A stretch of 64,000 bases of DNA from UBA2965 sp036526135 (GTDB lineage Bacteria; Pseudomonadota; Gammaproteobacteria; Pseudomonadales; Azotimanducaceae), in NCBI GenBank assembly GCA_036526135.1, contig DATCZA010000046.1, positions 62,001 through 126,000 on the forward strand, read 5' to 3'. Below the pieces are notes generated by a model. The model was given only the letters and a program-made list of their open reading frames with translations. It searched no databases and was not told where the DNA came from. The first letter of the stretch is position 1; the number at the start of each line of letters is the position of its first letter. Below, one piece after another: positions 10,376 through 19,425 of the stretch. A program made the position numbers and the translations under genes.

Positions 10376-11473
10376 GTGCTGCTGAGATCATTGCGCGTTG
10401 CGCGCCAGGCGTTTGAGGAAGGCACCGGCTGGAAGCTAACGTCAGAGGGGGCCTGCAAAGGGGAGGTCTGCATACCCCTGTCGAAACCGGAGGGCACCGT
10501 TGTCGATGTGGCCGAGCTCGCCGAGACCCTGAACATGCCCCTGGTGGGGGAACCGGAGCGGAATCTGTGGGCGCTCGGACCTGAGGCGATCGGAGGCCGA
10601 GCGCTGACCACGGCGCTGGCACCCGAGCTGACCCTGCCCGACCTCGACGGCAACGAGTTCACGCTGTCGTCGCTGCGTGGCCAGAAAATCCTCGTCTACG
10701 CCTGGGCCCCCTACTGAGGCTGCTCTGCGGACCTGCCCGTGTGGCGGGTACTGCGCGATGAGCTGCATCCGCAAGGTCTGGAGCTCGTGACCGTAGGGCT
10801 GGACACCCTGGGCGGCGAGGGTTGCCGGGCCTTCATCGAAGCTGCCGAACCAACCCACCCGGCACTCATCGACCGGCATCATCGGCTGGCCGATCTGTTC
10901 GGCGTCATCAACATTCCGAGCAGCATCTGGATCGACGAGGAAGGCTGGATCGTCCGGCCTGCCGAGACGGCCCCCGCGCCGCCGACCCCGGGGGAAGCGG
11001 CTTCGCGAGAGGTACCCGGCGAAATGCCGCCACGCTTTGTCGAGATGATGGGGGAAGCCGTGAAAATTCAGTCTGATCCGGTCGCGTACCATGCCGCGCT
11101 GCGCGACTGGGTCGAGAAAGGCAGGGAGAGCGACTACGCCCTGCCTGCCGAGGAGGTGGTCGCGCGGTCACGTACCCGCAATCCCGAGATTGCCCGCGGG
11201 CACGCCCACTTCGAGCTGGCCACCCAACTCGAAATCGACGGCCAGCACGACGCCGCGATAAGGCACTTCCGGGAGGCCCACCGGCTGGTGCCCGATTCCT
11301 GGACCTTTCGACGCCAGGCCTGGTCTCTGGAGCCCGTGGGCGAAGGGCCTCTGGCAAGATTCTGGCAGGGGCCCGATCCCGAGGATCCCCAGGCGTGGCC
11401 CTACGAGGGCGACTGGCTTACCGACATCCGAGCGACGGGTGCCCAGAACTACAACGATCCGTGGCGACCATGA
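10376..11473 (+). CDS. TlpA/ResA-like selenoprotein with WAPY-Sec-GC motif (Sec 114)
   Basis: GTG 10376 has AGGAGG at 10361-10366. The frame is interrupted once, by UGA 10715-10717, and continues in phase to 11473: 365 residues with Sec at 114. The first ~80 residues contain GWKLTSEGACKGEVCIPL, a recurrent N-terminal module. Residues ~84-190 are a TlpA/ResA thioredoxin fold: LTLPDLDGNEFTLSSLRG, then ILVYAWAPY-Sec-GCSADLPVW, then IPSSIWIDEEGWIV with the cis-Pro. Sec replaces the first active-site Cys. The C-terminus (~255-320) has a TPR-like stretch (GHAHFELATQLEIDGQHD). A SECIS-like hairpin follows the UGA. ResA-like proteins with a WAxxUGC motif are, as I recall, a known selenoprotein family. 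It is transcribed divergently from the thioredoxin/UGSC genes. Confidence 0.9.
10715..10749 (+). promoter_or_regulatory. Bacterial SECIS-like element of the TlpA-like gene
   Basis: UGA 10715-10717 is followed by 20 nt, then the loop CGUGU (10738-10742) closed by a 7-bp stem, ACCUGCC (10731-10737) with GGCGGGU (10743-10749), including one U-G wobble. The spacing and the G at the second loop position fit the bacterial SECIS consensus. Confidence 0.75.
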
Positions 11474-11504
11474 CGCCCCACCCTCTCCCACTGGAGCAAG
11501 CAAC

Positions 11505-12683
11505 ATGTCGGAACTGAGCGAGTTTCGGAGCGACGTCGCTGCCTGGCTGAACGAAAACTGTCCACCCGGCGCTCGCGGGCGCGGGCAGATCCCCACGGGC
11601 AGCAGCAAGGTGGAGCTCGAACCGGACGTGAAGCTGTGGCTGGAGCGCTGCGCCGAGCGCGGCTGGACGGCGCCGACCTGGCCGACCGAGTACGGCGGCG
11701 GAGGCCACTCTGCGGGCGAGACGAAGATCATCTACGAGGAAATGGCCGAGATCGGTGCGCGGGCACCGCTGATGGGCATGGGGCTGTCCATGATCGGGCC
11801 GACGCTGCTGGAGTTCGGAACCCCGGATCAGAAAGAAAGACACGTTCCATCGATCACGCGCGGCGAGGTGCACTGGTGTCAGGGGTACTCTGAGCCGAAT
11901 GCCGGCTCCGACCTGGCCGCCCTGCAGACCCGGGCAGAAGACCGAGGGGATCATTTCGTGATCAACGGGCAGAAGATCTGGACTTCCGGAGCAACGCTGG
12001 CCGACTGGATGTTTGCCCTGGTGCGCACCGACTTCGATGCCCCTAAGCACGAAGGTATCAGCTTCGTTCTCCTGACCATGGATCAGCCCGGCGTGACCAT
12101 AAAGCCCATCCGCCTGATCTCCGGGAACTCGCCATTCTGCGAGACCTTCTTCGACGACGCCGTGGCCAGCAAGGCGGATCTGGTCGGCGAACTGAACAAA
12201 GGCTGGTCGGTGGGCAAAAGGCTGCTCCAGTTCGAGCGATCCGGCATCGGCGGCCTTGGCGGCGCCAATGCCCGGGCCAACCCCGGCAGCGGCCTGGCAG
12301 AGATGGCTCGACGTTTCGCCGGCGGCGCGCCCGGCAGGATCCAGGACCCGGATGTGCGCCAGGCTGTCACCCGTTTCAACATGAACCGGGCCGCGTTCCG
12401 GCTCACCACCCAGCGCGCCTCGGAGGAGAACAGATCCGGCACGCCCGGCGCGGCTACATCCATCTTCAAGCTGTACGGGGCCGCGCTGCAGCAGGACGCG
12501 GCGGAGCTGCGCCGCGTGTTCCTCGGCACCCAGGGTCTGGGAGCCGACGAGGGAGCATTCTCAGACGACGAGCTGGAGACGACGCGCGAATGGCTGGCCA
12601 CCAGGGCAACGACGATCTACGGCGGGACCAACGAGGTGCAGGCCAACATCATCGCAAAACGCGTGCTGGGGCTCCCGGACTGA
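11505..12683 (+). CDS. Acyl-CoA dehydrogenase family protein
   Basis: A 392-residue flavoprotein of the acyl-CoA dehydrogenase fold. FAD/substrate motifs include GYSEPNAGSDLA and KIWTSGATLADW, and the C-terminus reads IYGGTNEVQANIIAKRVLG. At the position of the MCAD catalytic Glu (YEGT) there is Gly, as in many actinobacterial-type paralogues, so the base is probably elsewhere. It begins MSELSEFR, almost identical to the N-terminus of the enzyme at 24724-25908; the two are clearly paralogues. It lies 31 bases after the TlpA-like selenoprotein gene and could share its transcript. Acyl substrate unknown. Confidence 0.92.
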   Translation: MSELSEFRSDVAAWLNENCPPGARGRGQIPTGSSKVELEPDVKLWLERCAERGWTAPTWPTEYGGGGHSAGETKIIYEEMAEIGARAPLMGMGLSMIGPTLLEFGTPDQKERHVPSITRGEVHWCQGYSEPNAGSDLAALQTRAEDRGDHFVINGQKIWTSGATLADWMFALVRTDFDAPKHEGISFVLLTMDQPGVTIKPIRLISGNSPFCETFFDDAVASKADLVGELNKGWSVGKRLLQFERSGIGGLGGANARANPGSGLAEMARRFAGGAPGRIQDPDVRQAVTRFNMNRAAFRLTTQRASEENRSGTPGAATSIFKLYGAALQQDAAELRRVFLGTQGLGADEGAFSDDELETTREWLATRATTIYGGTNEVQANIIAKRVLGLPD

Positions 12684-12724
12684 CGAGCAGCCCGCCGTTT
12701 GCCGGCAATGGCGGCTGAAGCCCG

Positions 12725-13723
12725 TCACGGCGCGTGCTCTAGGCGTTGCATCAGGTAGCAAAGGCAATCCTGATGCACGACGTAAGGATCGGTCGTGTAC
12801 ATGGCAGGGACCACCGGCCGCTTCAACAAGATGGCGCCGTCTTGCAGAGCGAAATAACGCTCCGTCACGTCCTGGTGAGCGCCGTCCAGGACACGCAGCA
12901 CGTCCTCTAGGCGGCCTTCGGAGCTGCCAAACCGAAATCCCGCGGGAAGCTCGTGGAAATTGACCCCCTCCACGCCTCCGGTCAGAACCAGCGGCGCGGC
13001 GCCGCCTTCGTCAGCGAAATGAAAGCTCACACCTAACGGGACGTGAACGCGGGCTTCGCTCCGATAGAGGCTGAAGTCCTCGGCGTGCCCGGCCGGCACC
13101 GCATCCAGGCGCAGGCAGCGCAGCAGATAATCGTAGGCGCGAATCTCGCACTCCGGATCGGACACCGGGCCGAGCTCCAGCGTGACCGCCGGACACCGGC
13201 CGGCAAAAAGGTGGGTAATGACGGTATCCGGTTCCTCGATCAGCACGGCCTTGTCGCAGAAGAGATAGGCCATGCCCAGGTTCTCCACCGACAGATCGGA
13301 GAGAACAGAGTAATGCGGGTTGTGGCCAGTGTTGTTGTGCAGATCGACGGCGGCCAGAAACCGGCGCTCGGCCAACCGGCCAGCCACGCCCCGCGCCATC
13401 TCACCCTCAACACCACCTGCCCCCCGCCAGACGCGATTGAAATCCTGCTGACCCGGCAACGCCCGCATCCCCGCCCGGGCGGCTTGCACGTTGCCCACGA
13501 AAATCGACATGGACCGGGGCAGTTCGGGGTGGTCGGCAAGAAGCCGACGCAGACCGTTCCAGCCGCTCGGCTCGTTGCCGTGCAACAGCACGGACACGAA
13601 CAGTGCCGGCTCCCGCCCGCCGGGCAGATGAATCAGGCTGGGCAAACCGAGGGCCCCTTCCAGCTCCCGGGCTTCACACTCCAGCAGACCCGGCGGCAGC
13701 GAGTGGAACTCGTTGAAAGGCAC
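12725..13723 (-). CDS. M14-type deacylase (succinylglutamate desuccinylase/aspartoacylase family)
   Basis: A 332-residue zinc hydrolase. The metal ligands appear as LLHGNEPSG (H-x-x-E) and the later His in AVDLHNNTGHNPH, and the catalytic Glu probably lies in VTLELGPVS. The family removes acyl groups from amino acids. It starts three bases after the stop of the GCS2-like ligase, so the pair is translationally coupled. The pairing suggests making and breaking of an amide on an amino acid or small peptide. It also resembles the ligase-plus-peptidase pairs next to M14 enzymes in other proteobacteria (recalled). Confidence 0.85.
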   Translation of the reverse strand: MPFNEFHSLPPGLLECEARELEGALGLPSLIHLPGGREPALFVSVLLHGNEPSGWNGLRRLLADHPELPRSMSIFVGNVQAARAGMRALPGQQDFNRVWRGAGGVEGEMARGVAGRLAERRFLAAVDLHNNTGHNPHYSVLSDLSVENLGMAYLFCDKAVLIEEPDTVITHLFAGRCPAVTLELGPVSDPECEIRAYDYLLRCLRLDAVPAGHAEDFSLYRSEARVHVPLGVSFHFADEGGAAPLVLTGGVEGVNFHELPAGFRFGSSEGRLEDVLRVLDGAHQDVTERYFALQDGAILLKRPVVPAMYTTDPYVVHQDCLCYLMQRLEHAP

Positions 13724-13726
13724 CGA

Positions 13727-15151
13727 CTAGAGAGACCAGGTGTGGACGGGTTCGCCGGCATCCTGCTGCTGGCGGTAAGCACCGACCATGCCGTGCAGGT
13801 CCGGGCCGTTGAGGGAAACCCAGCGACGCTGCCAGGCGGCTCCGTTCTGCCCCGAGTCGACCCGAGCCGCCACCACGTCCAGATAGGCTTCGATCTCCTC
13901 CCCCGGGATGTCCTGTGACTGCAGGCCACGGCGCGCCAAGGGGAGGAGGTCTTCCATGATCAGGCTTCGAACCAGCAGCTCCTCCTCACGTCCATCCCGA
14001 ATCCAGCGCACTCTGCCGTTGAGCCCATAGCGAGCGCAATTGTAGAAGTTGTCTCTGGCAACCTCGAACGGCAGCCGCGACTCCACCGGCTCATCCTGCA
14101 GGCCAAAGCCGCGAATCAGGCCGAAATAGAATGCGCTGTTGGCGATGCAGTCCTTGATGGTCGGTCCTGCCGGGACCACCCGGTGCTCGATGCGTAGGTG
14201 GACCTGGCCGTCGAAGTCGAAGCCGATGAGCGGGCGATTCCACCGCCACAGGGTGCCGTTGTGGAAACGCACGTGACTGAACTTGCTGGCCGGGGCGTCC
14301 TGAACCGCGGGGATCAGGATGAGGTGGTCGCGGCGGTTCTCCTCGAAGATCTCCAGCAGGGACTCGCGGATGTAACCCTGACCGAAGCTCACCCGGGAGG
14401 GGTTGTTGGGTCCCACGTCGACGGCCTGCTCGAAGAGCGGGATGCGGGTCTCGTCCCAAAGAGACTGACCGAAAAGAAACGGCGAGTTGGCGCTTGCCGC
14501 GACGATGGGCGCAGAAGCCACGATGCTGGCGTTGAAGTCCCTGACGGCCCAGTCCGGCCGGCACTGCAGGTGAATCTGGAAAGACGTGGCGGCCGCTTCG
14601 AGCATCACGTCCGAGTGTTTCGTGGAAAGCCGCCCTTCACCCTCGATTTCCAGCTCGAGGGGACGCCCGTCGCGCAGCGCCATGACCCGATCGTTGAGTG
14701 TCTGATAGCGGACCATGTGCGACATGTACCGGGAGCTGAGGTCGGCCTCGGTCACCGTAGGCAGGATGCCGATGGTCACCAGAGCGCAGCCCATCCGATC
14801 CGCGGCCTGCCTGCAGGCGCGCCAGGTAGCGCTCAGCTCGTCGTGCAGCCGGGAGAAGACCCGGCCCCGGAGCGCGGACGGGCTGCCGTTGAGCTCGACG
14901 TTGTACTCGGCAAGCTCAGGAACGACGAGCGGGTTGTTCAGGCACTTGAGATACTCGTCGTTGATGGGCGCGGGATTTTCCTCGTCGTCCACCAGCCAGA
15001 CTTCGAGCTCGAACCCGGCCACGTCGCCCCGGCGGCTGAACTCGCTGCGACGAAACAGATCGCTCAACAGCGCGGTTTCATCATCGAGTCGGCGGCGGAA
15101 ATCGCTGAAGTCCTCAGCATCGTAGTAGCGTCTATCGATCTCGTCGCCCAT
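13727..15151 (-). CDS. Glutamate-cysteine ligase-like protein (GCS2 family)
   Basis: A 474-residue ATP-dependent carboxylate-amine ligase-like protein. Visible motifs include FELEVWLVDDEENPAPIN near the N-terminus (the GCS ExE metal/substrate region), EYNVELNGSPSAL, TSFQIHLQCRP, SANSPFLFGQSLWDETR and RVSFGQGYI. Length and motifs fit the GCS2 group often annotated as glutamate-cysteine ligase family, rather than GshA of enterobacteria. It is the first gene of a two-gene operon with the deacylase. Amino-acid and amine substrates cannot be read from the sequence, so I give no gene symbol. Confidence 0.85.
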   Translation of the reverse strand: MGDEIDRRYYDAEDFSDFRRRLDDETALLSDLFRRSEFSRRGDVAGFELEVWLVDDEENPAPINDEYLKCLNNPLVVPELAEYNVELNGSPSALRGRVFSRLHDELSATWRACRQAADRMGCALVTIGILPTVTEADLSSRYMSHMVRYQTLNDRVMALRDGRPLELEIEGEGRLSTKHSDVMLEAAATSFQIHLQCRPDWAVRDFNASIVASAPIVAASANSPFLFGQSLWDETRIPLFEQAVDVGPNNPSRVSFGQGYIRESLLEIFEENRRDHLILIPAVQDAPASKFSHVRFHNGTLWRWNRPLIGFDFDGQVHLRIEHRVVPAGPTIKDCIANSAFYFGLIRGFGLQDEPVESRLPFEVARDNFYNCARYGLNGRVRWIRDGREEELLVRSLIMEDLLPLARRGLQSQDIPGEEIEAYLDVVAARVDSGQNGAAWQRRWVSLNGPDLHGMVGAYRQQQDAGEPVHTWSL

Positions 15152-15224
15152 GTAAATCCCGCGTCTCGAGCTCAGCCTGACGGCAACCGCTCCGCCGGGC
15201 CGGGGCGGCAGGTCCGTCTATGTC

Positions 15225-15476
15225 CTAGGAAAGCGTCTTTTTGATTCGCGTGTAGGCGGCACCGATCTCCTCGGCAAGCGTCTTAGCTGCGGCGCCGATT
15301 TCCTCGGCGGACTCCTTCGCGCCTTCCTTTACCTGAGCCGCACGGCTCTCGAGGTGCTGCCACTTCTTCTCCAGCTCCTCGAACTCGTCGCGAGCTTCGG
15401 CCTTGAGCAGGTGCAACCGCACCCTCAACTCGTCCCGTTCCGTGCGCAGGGCTGAAACCACTTCATCAATATCCAT
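15225..15476 (-). CDS. Small coiled-coil protein
   Basis: An 83-residue, highly charged, helical protein (DIDEVVSALRTERDELRVRL, EFEELEKKWQHLESR, ESAEEIGAAAKTLAEEIGAAYTRIKK) with heptad-like spacing, predicted to be a coiled coil. ATG 15476 is used because AGGAG lies five bases upstream; a GTG two codons earlier abuts that site. It follows the host-attachment-type gene on the same strand by 32 bases. It resembles small stress-linked coiled-coil proteins of gammaproteobacteria; function unknown. Confidence 0.75.
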   Translation of the reverse strand: MDIDEVVSALRTERDELRVRLHLLKAEARDEFEELEKKWQHLESRAAQVKEGAKESAEEIGAAAKTLAEEIGAAYTRIKKTLS

Positions 15477-15508
15477 GATCACTCCTAATAGAGTTGTTGT
15501 CAGGCGCC

Positions 15509-15943
15509 CTAGAGGACGCCCGGTATGTGCTCGGCAATCTCGTCGGGCGAGGCCTGCGTCAATTCCTTGTCGATGCTGTGCGCGACTATACCCTGAGTAC
15601 CCTTGCTGAGGCTCGCTCGCAGGTGCCCCAGAAAACGGGGGGGGGCGATGAGAACGAGCTTGTCCACCGATCCCGCAAGGCGCGCTTCGTCGAGCCTTTT
15701 GCAGACGCGCTTTGCGAACGCCTCCGCTTCGTGATCCCGGGCGCTGTGGGCGGGCTCCATGGCATGCCTTCCGTCACCGCGGGAATCAAACGATCGGCCG
15801 GGACGGTCCGAGTGCAGCGAGCGTTCTTCGGATCGCCCCTCGGGCGAAATCATGACGTCGAACTCGCTGAGATCCGAAGCGCTCCTGCGTTCGAAAAACC
15901 GAGCCCGGGCGCCATCCGCAACGATCAACCAAGTCTGTGCCAC
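15509..15943 (-). CDS. Host attachment protein family (Host_attach-like)
   Basis: A 144-residue protein matching the pattern of the family annotated as 'protein required for attachment to host cells': WLIVADGARARFFE at the N-terminus, HSDRPGRSFDSRGDGRHAM in the middle and KLVLIAPPRFLGHLRASLS near the C-terminus. The fold is thought to be related to eRF1/RNase-like domains. The name comes from one plant-associated homologue; free-living bacteria carry it widely, so the annotation says little about lifestyle. It sits upstream of the small coiled-coil gene and is probably co-transcribed with it. Confidence 0.82.
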   Translation of the reverse strand: MAQTWLIVADGARARFFERRSASDLSEFDVMISPEGRSEERSLHSDRPGRSFDSRGDGRHAMEPAHSARDHEAEAFAKRVCKRLDEARLAGSVDKLVLIAPPRFLGHLRASLSKGTQGIVAHSIDKELTQASPDEIAEHIPGVL

Positions 15944-16018
15944 GTAAGCCTCCCGTCTTTGAACCTGACGAGAGGTTGCCTGCGTCGTGCCGCAGTGTCT
16001 TTAAGGATTTCCGCGTAC

Positions 16019-17455
16019 TCAGCGCCGCTGCCAGGTACCGAGCCCGCCAAGGCGCAACGCACAGGATCCATCACTTCGATCTTCGAAGCGGACCGGTTCC
16101 TCCATGAGCGAGCGCACGCCCGGATCCGCCGGGCGGGGCCGAAACCACCCGCCGGCCAGCGGCACGAGCTCGCCATCGAATCGCGGCGCGTCACGGAAGG
16201 CCATCTGCAGCCGCCCGTGCTGCACGGTGATCCGCACGGGCCCGTTGGCCGGGCTCCGGAACGTTCCCGTCAGCCCGCGAAGACCATCCGGATGGGCCCG
16301 CGTGGAGCGCACGTTCAGGCGCGGCTGCGAGCCGTTCGGCGCTCGAGTTCCCATGGGCGCGCGGGTCGCCCATGGCAGAGGGCGCAGACCCAGCAGATGG
16401 TCGATGAGCGTCAGCCCGATCACGTCCGCGGCCGGAGATTCGGCATTGGCCATCACGAACACGCCGATGCCCGCATCGGGCGCGATGGCGAGATGGGCGC
16501 TCGACCCGACTTCAGCCCCGCTGTGGCGGAGCACGCGATGGCCGCGATAGCGCGTGACAAACCACCCCAGGGCGTAATGCACCGCTGAGCACGCTTCGCC
16601 ACCGACCCCGAATGGTCTGTCTGCCAGCGGCACCCGCTGGTGAGGCAGGCGCAGCTCCCGTCTGATGCGGCCGGGCAGCTGCCGACACCTGCCGCTCGTC
16701 GGCGTCGCGCCCAGCTGCAAGCGCAGCCACACCCGGGCGAAGTCCGCGGATGCCCAGATTCCGGAGCCCCCCAGAACGTTGTCGGCGAAGTGCGGGCGGA
16801 CCGCACGAGGACCCGGCGTCAGAACGTGGCAGGCGGAGAGCCTTTCGCTCTCGCGAGCCGCGCGGCCCCCGGTCAGGCAAGCGTCTCCCGGAAGATCCAG
16901 CCAGAGCCGAAGGTAGTCCAGAAACGGCATCCCGGCCGCCCGGGAGGCGGCCAGGGCCACGGCTGCATAGCCGACGTTCGAGTAGGCATATCCGGAACGA
17001 TAGGGCCGGGCCATGGAGGCATGTCGCAGTCGCCCGAGCAGGGTCGTGAGCTCGAGGGACTCCCGAGCACCCCACTCCCAGAACCCTTCCCTGGCCAGAC
17101 CCAGCCTGTGGGCCAGGCAGTCGCGCAGCGTGATCCGGGTGCGAAGGTGCGGTTCGGGAAACGTGAACTCGGGAACCCAGTCCACCAGCCGATCATCGAG
17201 CTGCATTCGGCGCTCGGCCACCAGCAAGCCGGTGGCAGCGGCCACGATGGTCTTGGCCACCGAGCCGACGTTGAACAGGGTGTTCGCCCCGACCGGGCCG
17301 GGTCGGGCGACGGATACGCTTCCGTAGGTGAGCGACTCCTCCCCCCTCGGGGACACCAGCACGACGGCCCCGCCGGGAACGCCGAACCGGCTGAACAGCT
17401 CGGCTACGTCTGTCCCGCTCCCTGCCCTGTCGGACACGTCACGCGCTGCACCCAT
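16019..17455 (-). CDS. Serine hydrolase, beta-lactamase/PBP4-type
   Basis: A 478-residue class-C beta-lactamase-like hydrolase. The SxxK motif is NVGSVAKTIVAA, the YxN motif is YAYSNVGY, and the third motif is RHSGAEVG (H-S-G rather than K-T-G). The C-terminal ~100 residues form the usual extra beta domain. The family includes esterases, D-aminopeptidases and peptidoglycan hydrolases as well as beta-lactamases; HSG is more typical of esterases/peptidases. ATG 17455 overlaps the 3' end of the exported-protein gene by 17 bases. No clear signal peptide is seen at this start. Confidence 0.85.
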   Translation of the reverse strand: MGAARDVSDRAGSGTDVAELFSRFGVPGGAVVLVSPRGEESLTYGSVSVARPGPVGANTLFNVGSVAKTIVAAATGLLVAERRMQLDDRLVDWVPEFTFPEPHLRTRITLRDCLAHRLGLAREGFWEWGARESLELTTLLGRLRHASMARPYRSGYAYSNVGYAAVALAASRAAGMPFLDYLRLWLDLPGDACLTGGRAARESERLSACHVLTPGPRAVRPHFADNVLGGSGIWASADFARVWLRLQLGATPTSGRCRQLPGRIRRELRLPHQRVPLADRPFGVGGEACSAVHYALGWFVTRYRGHRVLRHSGAEVGSSAHLAIAPDAGIGVFVMANAESPAADVIGLTLIDHLLGLRPLPWATRAPMGTRAPNGSQPRLNVRSTRAHPDGLRGLTGTFRSPANGPVRITVQHGRLQMAFRDAPRFDGELVPLAGGWFRPRPADPGVRSLMEEPVRFEDRSDGSCALRLGGLGTWQRR

Positions 17456-17870
17456 CGTGCTCGACGTTGTCGCCCCAGATGCGCACACCGTTGCGGTGGT
17501 TGTCCACCACCGTGTGGCCGGTGTAGCCGATCGTTCCCAGATCCCAGGCCACCCGCACCCATCTCGGCGCGTCGCGGCGTTCGAGCACTTGACCGACCCA
17601 GCGGTGAATGATCGCCGTGCCCACGCCCCAGGCCAGCACCTCGACCTCGCTGGGCTGCTCGCCAATGATGTTCCGGGTCAGCCATGCGGCTTCCCGATAG
17701 CAGGGGTCGCGGGCGGCGCTCATGGTCTGCGCCACGTCTACCGCGTGGAGTGCCTGCCAGGCAATCTCTTCACGATCCATGGACTGGCAGCCCGCGTTTC
17801 CCAGAAAGAGAAACGTCAGGGCGATGGCGACGAGAAAATTTCTCGCATGAACGGGCTTCGGCTTGCACAT
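17439..17870 (-). CDS. Exported hypothetical protein, probable lipoprotein
   Basis: A 143-residue protein with an N-terminal signal: basic start KPKPVHAR, hydrophobic core FLVAIALTFLFLG and a Cys in NAGCQS that could be the lipidation site, although the lipobox is not ideal (Asn at -3). The mature part is rich in Trp and charged residues (AWLTRNIIGEQPSEVEVLAW, DLGTIGYTGHTVVDNH). No family recognised. Its stop lies inside the start of the serine hydrolase gene, so the two are coupled and may work together in the envelope. Confidence 0.7.
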   Translation of the reverse strand: MCKPKPVHARNFLVAIALTFLFLGNAGCQSMDREEIAWQALHAVDVAQTMSAARDPCYREAAWLTRNIIGEQPSEVEVLAWGVGTAIIHRWVGQVLERRDAPRWVRVAWDLGTIGYTGHTVVDNHRNGVRIWGDNVEHDGCSA

Positions 17871-18079
17871 AAGCTGCCGCTCCTTTTGGGGTTCTCGCCT
17901 TCAATAGTGGCTCTGGCATAGCCGGATTGCTGTCCTGGCTTCGTACCCGCTTTGTCCGCTGTAGGTAGAAACATGTGAGCAGAAGTCGGGCGCGTTGACG
18001 TCCGGGTGAACTGGATCACAGAGAGTTTCCACACAGCGACTACCCTAGTGTGTTGGTTATTGGGTCGAAGGACGCCAGG

Positions 18080-19369
18080 ATGGCTAGCGCGGACGGCAGT
18101 CGGGGCCTGATAAAGACGCCTGTCGCCAAACTCTCAATTGGCATGTACGTAGCCAAGCTCGATCGCCCGTGGCTGGAGTCCTCGTTCGAGGTGCAGGGCT
18201 TCTACGTGAACAACCGCGCGCTGATCGAAAAGCTCGGCGCCGAATGCGAGTTCGTATTCGTCGACCCCAGACGGTTCAAGGAGATCGCGGAGAAGCCCCG
18301 GTTGCGGGTGGTGGCCCACAACAACGTCCCGCGCCCGGCGTCGGAAGGGCCGGCCCCGACGGGGCGCGCCAAGCTGAGACCAGTCAAACCGCGATCGCCG
18401 GCCGTTTACGAGGACACCGTGGAGACCGCCGCGGAGATCGGCGTCGCCCAGACTTCAATCGACCAGGCCATAGAGATCATGCAACCCGTGGTCGAGCGGC
18501 TCCTGGCGACCGGCCGGCTCGAGTCGGACCAGATCGAGGCAGCGGTCACACCGCTGGTCTCCAGCGTGTTGCGCAACAAGGACGCGGTGGCCGCCCTGCT
18601 GCGCATCCGCAGCCTCGACGACTACACCTACTCTCACTCCATCTCCAACGCCGTCTGGGCCGCCGTGCTGGGTCGGCATCTCGGGTTCTCGGCGGATCAG
18701 ATCAACACCCTGTCCCTGGGCTGCGCGCTGGTCGACATCGGCAAGGTCACCCTGCCGAGGATCCTGCTTTCCAAACCGGACCCGCTGACCGAGGCGGAAG
18801 AGGCAGCCTTCCGCGGGCATGTGGAGGCCGGCGTCGAGATGATCCGGCAATCCACCTTGAACGACCGAAAGGTCGTCATGATGGTGGCCACTCATCACGA
18901 GAGGATCGACGGGTCAGGCTATCCCCGGGGGCTCGCCGGTGACGACATCCCGACCTTCGGCCAGATCGCCGGGATCATCGACACCTACGACGCGATGATC
19001 ACCGAACGCCGTTACGCTCCGGCCATGTCCTCCTACGAGGCCGTCTATCAGCTGCAGACGTATGCCGGCATCAAATTCCAGGAGGAGCTCGTCGAGCAGC
19101 TGACCCAGGCCATCGGCGTGTTTCCCACGGGCACGCTCGTGGAGCTCAACACGGGCGAAGTGGGCGTGGTCATCGCGCAGAACCCCGAGCGGCGTCTGCG
19201 ACCCAAGATCAACCTCATTCTGAACGAGGAGAAGAACCTGCGCCGCCTGCCCATCATCACCGACCTCAACGCCATGGACACCGATCCCGCCACGCCCCCC
19301 AGGGTCTGGATCAAGCGGGAGTTGCCTCACGGCGCGTACGGAATCGAAGCCACCGACTACTTCATCTGA
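18080..19369 (+). CDS. HD-GYP domain protein with DUF3391 N-terminus, degenerate HD motif
   Basis: A 429-residue protein. Residues ~12-120 match the DUF3391 module that precedes many HD-GYP phosphodiesterases; the catalytic domain follows. Several hallmarks are intact: SHSISNAVWAA, RGHVEAGVEM, THHERIDGSGYPRG (GYP motif) and IDTYDAMITERRY. The core HD dyad, however, reads LVDIGK: residue 218 is Val where the metal-binding His is expected, followed by Asp 219. The domain may bind rather than hydrolyse cyclic-di-GMP, or use fewer metals. ATG 18080 is preceded by AAGGA (18068-18072). A GTG at 18050 is in frame but lacks this signal. Monocistronic. Confidence 0.9.
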   Translation: MASADGSRGLIKTPVAKLSIGMYVAKLDRPWLESSFEVQGFYVNNRALIEKLGAECEFVFVDPRRFKEIAEKPRLRVVAHNNVPRPASEGPAPTGRAKLRPVKPRSPAVYEDTVETAAEIGVAQTSIDQAIEIMQPVVERLLATGRLESDQIEAAVTPLVSSVLRNKDAVAALLRIRSLDDYTYSHSISNAVWAAVLGRHLGFSADQINTLSLGCALVDIGKVTLPRILLSKPDPLTEAEEAAFRGHVEAGVEMIRQSTLNDRKVVMMVATHHERIDGSGYPRGLAGDDIPTFGQIAGIIDTYDAMITERRYAPAMSSYEAVYQLQTYAGIKFQEELVEQLTQAIGVFPTGTLVELNTGEVGVVIAQNPERRLRPKINLILNEEKNLRRLPIITDLNAMDTDPATPPRVWIKRELPHGAYGIEATDYFI

Positions 19370-19425
19370 GGGCAGGTCTCGATGCGCTTGACGCCGATCT
19401 TGCGAGCGGGGGGCAGAGCGACCGC

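Noticed and set aside
16019..17455. True class C beta-lactamase
   Set aside because: The third motif is HSG rather than KTG, and the size and C-terminal extension fit esterase/peptidase relatives better.
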